A stretch of 64,000 nucleotides of DNA, taken from contig NZ_JBDZDS010000003.1 in assembly GCF_040045035.1 (NCBI RefSeq), positions 310,001-374,000 of the forward strand, given 5' to 3'. Source of the DNA: Pseudaminobacter sp040045035 (lineage in GTDB: Bacteria > Pseudomonadota > Alphaproteobacteria > Rhizobiales > Rhizobiaceae). The position numbers and the translations under genes were made by a program. Shown in pieces: positions 60,286 through 64,000 of the stretch; the first letter of the stretch is position 1, and each line of letters starts with the position of its first letter. A model generated the notes under the pieces. It saw nothing but the letters and a program-made list of their open reading frames with translations, had not been told where the DNA came from and did not search any database.

Positions 60286-60929
60286 TACTCGGCCCCGATC
60301 CGGATGACGGCGCCGCCGGCTGCTTCGGCGTCCGCCTCGTCATGCGTCACCAGCAGAACCGGCAGGCCGCCGTCGCGAGCCTTGGAAAACACCAGCTCCC
60401 GCATCTGTCCGCGGAGGTTTGCGTCGAGCTTGGAAAAGGGCTCGTCCAGCAGCAGCATGCGCGGCGAGGACAGAAGCGCCCGCGCCAGCGCAACCCGCGC
60501 CTTCTGCCCGCCCGACAGCGTGTCGGGGTCGCGCCCGGCCATCCCGGCGAGGCCGACGCCTTCGAGCGCGGCTTCGGCCAGCGCCGTGCGCGCGGCCTTG
60601 CCCTTCACCGCTTCAGGAATGGCGAAGACGAGGTTGCCGCCGACCGACATATGCGGAAACAGCAGCGGGTCCTGGAACAGGATGCCGGCATGGCGATCCT
60701 CGGCCGGCAGGGCGGTGAGCTCTACATCGCCGGAGAAGACGCGGCCCGACGCTTCGAAGGCCGGCGGCAAAAAGCCGCCGATGTAGGCGAGCAGCGTCGA
60801 TTTTCCCGAGCCGGACGGCCCCATGACGGTGAGCACTTCGCCGGGCGCGACGCGATGCGTCACCGAAACGAGCGTTTGCCCGTTCAGCGCGATCGTCACG
60901 TCGTCCAGAAAGAGCCCGTTTTCGGCCAT
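60285..60929 (-). CDS. ABC transporter ATP-binding protein (YnjD-like)
   Basis: A 214-residue ATPase with Walker A MGPSGSGKSTLLAYIGG, signature LSGGQKARVALARALL, Walker B MLLLDEPFSKLD and H-loop VTHDEAD. The sequence and the three-gene order match E. coli YnjBCD, an uncharacterised importer related to thiamine/iron-type systems. ATG 60929 follows the permease stop by 44 bases; a longer open frame upstream belongs to the permease region. The stop shares a base with the hrpB start, so the two are translationally linked. Confidence 0.87.
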   Translation of the reverse strand: MAENGLFLDDVTIALNGQTLVSVTHRVAPGEVLTVMGPSGSGKSTLLAYIGGFLPPAFEASGRVFSGDVELTALPAEDRHAGILFQDPLLFPHMSVGGNLVFAIPEAVKGKAARTALAEAALEGVGLAGMAGRDPDTLSGGQKARVALARALLSSPRMLLLDEPFSKLDANLRGQMRELVFSKARDGGLPVLLVTHDEADAEAAGGAVIRIGAE

Positions 60930-60973
60930 CACCCCAACCGGTTTTTGTCCTCTCGCGCCCGTCGCGGAGGCTG

Positions 60974-62653
60974 TCACACCCGCATGGCGCGGCGGTGCCG
61001 GAATATCAGCGCGGGCACGACTGTTGCAACCGCAAAGCCGATAGCTGGCAGGACCATCTGCACGAAGGCGTAGACGCCGATGATGCGGCGGTTGCCGCCA
61101 GATGCCAGTGCCACCGCCTCGGTGGTGATGGTTTCCAGCCGGCCGGCGCCAATGAGGACGGTGGGCAGGTAGAGCCCGATGGAGACGGCGAAGCCGACGG
61201 CGGCGGCCACCAGAATGGCCCGTAAAAGCATCGGCAGGCGAATGGCGATGAGCGTGCGCGTGCGCGACTTGCCGAGGCCGGCGGCGACGGCCTCGTAGCG
61301 CGGGTCGAAGGCGCGCCAGGGGTCGGCCAGCGACAGGAACACATAGGGCATGACGAAGACGAGATGCACCAGCACCAGCGCCGGCAGGCTGGCGACCGTA
61401 CCGGTGAAGACGAACAAAAGCTGCAGCCCAAACAGGAAGGCGACCTGCGGCACGATCAGCGGCAGATAGATGAGCCACATGGCGCGGCGGCCGGCGATGC
61501 GGCCGGTGCGGTTCTCGTTAATGAGGCAAAGCACTGTGAGTGCCACAGCAATCAGCGTCGACAGCGTGGCAACCAGAAGCGTGGTGGCAAGCGGGCCGGT
61601 AATGCGCGGCGCCGCGGCGATCCAGCTTTTCAGCGCAAAACTGTCCGGCAGCACATTGGGGAATTGCCACAACCCTGCGACCGACCACAGCGCCAGCGTG
61701 GCCAGGCCGGCGAAGGTGAGCAGCGCGGCAAGGGACATGCCGGCAAAGGCGGCGCGGCCTGCCCACGCATCGCGGCGAAAGCGCAAACCACGCGCGCAGG
61801 CATGGTCGCGCAGCCATGCGCCCAGCCGCTCGAAGCCGATCCAGACGAGAATGGCTACGGCCGTCACTGCCAGCTGCAGCAGCGCGCCGGCGGAGGCGAA
61901 GAAGCGCATCGACAGTTCGGGATCGTTCATCCAGTGCAGGAGCCGCACGGCAAGCGGCGCGGGCGTGGTGGGCCCGAGGATGACGGCGACATCGACCACC
62001 GAGCTCGAAAAGGCGATGACCGCGAACACCGCCAGCCTGATCTGGCGATAGAGCGGCGGCCAAACGCCGTAGATAAAGCCGGCGATGCGCCCATAGCCAA
62101 GCGCGGCCGCCAGCCGTCGCGTGCGAAAAAGATCGATCTGCGGCAGGGCCGCAAGCGCGATGAGCAGCAGGAAGGGAATTTCCTTCATCACCAGCCCGGC
62201 CATCATCGACAGGCCGAGCGGGTCGTTGACGATCAGCAGGTCGGGCGGCTGTTGCCAACCGGTGAGACCGGGCGAAACCAGCCGCGCGATCATGCCCGAC
62301 GGCGCGATGAGGAAGGCCAGCCCGAACGCCGCCGCCGCATGCGGCACCGACAGGAGCGGCGACACCAAATGCTGGATGCGCGAAAAAGTCTTGGTCCCGG
62401 CAAAGGCGGCGATGAAAAAGGCGACCATGCCCAGAGAGACAATGGTGGTGATCAGACCGGGGACGAGGCTGAGCAGCATCGAGGTTGCAAGGCCGGGCTG
62501 GGCAAGCAGCTTTGCCACATGCGCCAGAGTGAAAGCCTCGCCACCCAGTGCCGGCAGGTAGCCGAAAGCCGGCAGCAACGTGCCACCAAGCCCGGCAAGA
62601 ATCGGCCCGGCGAGGAGCAGGATCGCCAGCGGCGGGCCGAGCCGGGCTAGCAT
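60974..62653 (-). CDS. ABC transporter permease, double-length (YnjC-like)
   Basis: A 559-residue inner-membrane protein with two repeats of the binding-protein-dependent permease fold, about six helices each. The coupling loops are RRLAAALGYGRIAGFIYGVW in the first half and YEAVAAGLGKSRTRTLIAIR in the second (EAA loops). A fused permease is the form seen in ThiP and YnjC. It lies 43 bases after the binding protein gene and feeds the YnjD-like ATPase. Confidence 0.87.
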   Translation of the reverse strand: MLARLGPPLAILLLAGPILAGLGGTLLPAFGYLPALGGEAFTLAHVAKLLAQPGLATSMLLSLVPGLITTIVSLGMVAFFIAAFAGTKTFSRIQHLVSPLLSVPHAAAAFGLAFLIAPSGMIARLVSPGLTGWQQPPDLLIVNDPLGLSMMAGLVMKEIPFLLLIALAALPQIDLFRTRRLAAALGYGRIAGFIYGVWPPLYRQIRLAVFAVIAFSSSVVDVAVILGPTTPAPLAVRLLHWMNDPELSMRFFASAGALLQLAVTAVAILVWIGFERLGAWLRDHACARGLRFRRDAWAGRAAFAGMSLAALLTFAGLATLALWSVAGLWQFPNVLPDSFALKSWIAAAPRITGPLATTLLVATLSTLIAVALTVLCLINENRTGRIAGRRAMWLIYLPLIVPQVAFLFGLQLLFVFTGTVASLPALVLVHLVFVMPYVFLSLADPWRAFDPRYEAVAAGLGKSRTRTLIAIRLPMLLRAILVAAAVGFAVSIGLYLPTVLIGAGRLETITTEAVALASGGNRRIIGVYAFVQMVLPAIGFAVATVVPALIFRHRRAMRV

Positions 62654-62696
62654 GCGAGGTTGTTGCGGGTCGGCAAAGTACGGCCCTCCGCTGCGA

Positions 62697-63917
62697 TCAG
62701 TCGCCCACTCCGTAACGCCGCTTCCATTCCGCCTCCAGCCGGACCATCCAGCTCGGATGCGGCTCGTCGATGGCGGGGCCGAGCTCGTCCGGCTTCAGCG
62801 TGGCAACCCCAAGATCGAGCGCTTCGAAACGGGCGCGGTCGGCGGCGTCGAGCTTGGCCATCGAAAGCACCGTCGGGTCGCCCCACACCTTCGCGTCCTG
62901 CTTGCGCGCCTGCGCTTCGGGCGACAGCAAAAAGTCGGCCGTCACCAGCGCGCCGGCCTTGGCCGCGGCGTTGTAGGGAATGGCGACGAAATGCGTGTTG
63001 GCGAGCGTGCCGGCCGGGAAGGTGAAGGAGCGCACCGTGTCGGGCAGTTCGCCATTGGCAATGGCGCTGGAGGCCTCCGAAGGATTGAAGGCGAAGATGA
63101 TGTCGAGCTCGCCATCGGCCAGAAGCTGCTTCATCGCCGGATAGTTTTGCGGATAGGCGCGGCCCGCGCGCCAGAGCACCGGCTTGAGTTCGTCGAGATA
63201 GGCGAAGAGCGGCGCGGTGACCTTGTCAAACGAAGCCTCGTCGACCGGCTTCTGCAGCACCGAGCGGTCGGCCACCAGCTCGGACAGCACCTGCTTGAGG
63301 AAGGACAGGCCCATGAAATCCGGCGGCTGCGGATAGGAGAAGCGGCCGGGATGCGCCTTTGTCCAGGCGAGCAGTTCCTTGGCCGATTTCGGCAAGCCGG
63401 TGGGATCGGTGCGCGCGGTGTCGTAGAAGAAGACCAGCTTGGCCATGCCCCAGGGGCTTTCCAGCCCGTCCACGGGAACGGTGAAGTCGGTGCGGATGGT
63501 CGGCTTGTTGTCGACATCGACATATTTCCAGTTGGGCAGCTTTTCGGCCCAGCCCGGCGACATCAGGAGATCCTGTCGCTTCATGGCGGCAAAGTTCTCG
63601 CCATTGATCCAGATGAGGTCGACGGTGCCGTTGTCATTGCGACCGGCGGCCTTCTCGGCCACCACCTTGGCGACCGCATTGGCGGTGTCGTCGAGCTTCA
63701 CCTGGACGAGCTTCACGCCGTAGCGCTTCTGCAGCTCGCCGCCTGCCCATTCGAGATAGGCGTTGATGTTTTCGGAGCCGCCCCAGGCGTTGAAATAGAC
63801 GGTCTCGCCCTTGGCCTGCGCCAACACCTCGTCCCACTTGGCAGCATCGGGATTGCCGGCCAGCGCCTGAAGCGTCAGCGCGAACAGCGATGCGGCAGCC
63901 AGAAGCAGTCGATTCAT
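62697..63917 (-). CDS. ABC transporter substrate-binding protein (YnjB-like)
   Basis: A 406-residue periplasmic binding protein with a signal peptide (LLLAAASLFALTLQALA). The mature N-terminus WDEVLAQAKGETVYFNAWGG is close to E. coli YnjB, and IWINGENFAAMKRQDLL is a ligand-pocket segment of the family. The ligand is unknown. ATG 63917 follows GGGGGA. It is the first gene of the importer; the remaining 83 bases of the window upstream hold its promoter region but no clear box. Confidence 0.85.
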   Translation of the reverse strand: MNRLLLAAASLFALTLQALAGNPDAAKWDEVLAQAKGETVYFNAWGGSENINAYLEWAGGELQKRYGVKLVQVKLDDTANAVAKVVAEKAAGRNDNGTVDLIWINGENFAAMKRQDLLMSPGWAEKLPNWKYVDVDNKPTIRTDFTVPVDGLESPWGMAKLVFFYDTARTDPTGLPKSAKELLAWTKAHPGRFSYPQPPDFMGLSFLKQVLSELVADRSVLQKPVDEASFDKVTAPLFAYLDELKPVLWRAGRAYPQNYPAMKQLLADGELDIIFAFNPSEASSAIANGELPDTVRSFTFPAGTLANTHFVAIPYNAAAKAGALVTADFLLSPEAQARKQDAKVWGDPTVLSMAKLDAADRARFEALDLGVATLKPDELGPAIDEPHPSWMVRLEAEWKRRYGVGD

Positions 63918-64000
63918 TGCAGTCCCCCTGTCCAATTGGCATTTCCCGCAAGCGATTGAGCATTCTGGGCGAAAGCCGGTCAATGGGCCTGGGCTGCTGC

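Overview
The window is high-GC DNA with the gene content and order of an alphaproteobacterium of the order Hyphomicrobiales (rhizobial type; a Mesorhizobium or Aminobacter-like Phyllobacteriaceae member is the best guess). The evidence is the actR-actS-hrpB group, the mutS/glnD/murJ/trpS neighbourhood, a Rsm22-type methyltransferase, MmcB, a cysteine-poor Fur/Mur-type regulator, and several palindromic intergenic repeats of the kind common in rhizobia. No rRNA, tRNA, intact insertion sequence, prophage or CRISPR array was seen.

Bases 1-14800 hold the most distinctive block. After a partial MATE transporter and an FGGY pentulose kinase comes a divergent catabolic cluster: a nicotinamidase (pncA) facing an overlapping operon. 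That operon encodes a molybdenum hydroxylase FAD subunit, a fused 2Fe-2S/molybdopterin subunit, a 6-hydroxynicotinate reductase homologue, a UPF0280 protein and a NicR-like MarR regulator. A hydantoinase/oxoprolinase pair (hyuB, hyuA) converges on it, and a ferredoxin-NADP reductase follows. I read this as a reductive (Eubacterium-like) nicotinamide/nicotinate pathway in a probably aerobic proteobacterium. The hydantoinase pair is the candidate ring opener, UPF0280 (ApbE-like fold) a possible flavin-loading factor for the reductase, and a shared 14-bp motif in two promoters the candidate operator.

Bases 14800-24800 hold a LuxR-type regulator, a secreted protein/OmpA pair, a five-gene branched-chain-type ABC importer (livF-G-M-H-K) with a ParE toxin remnant inside it, and a multi-pass membrane protein divergent from a Fur-family regulator. 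Bases 24800-35700 hold gnd, an aldo/keto reductase, prfC, dut, an APC permease with a universal stress protein, a frameshifted PEP-mutase-like gene, an EI24/CysZ-type membrane protein and adenosine kinase.

Bases 35700-38820 form a small accessory island: repeat-rich DNA, a folded GC-rich element, and a lower-GC AIPR-type (abortive infection) gene. Members of a palindromic repeat family flank it. From 38820 on the content is core: maeB, mutS, rsm22-like, a short Hsp70, glnD, murJ, a HigBA toxin-antitoxin pair, trpS, a Usp protein, nfuA, an L,D-transpeptidase, mmcB, actR/actS and hrpB. The window ends with a YnjBCD-like ABC importer that is translationally linked to hrpB.
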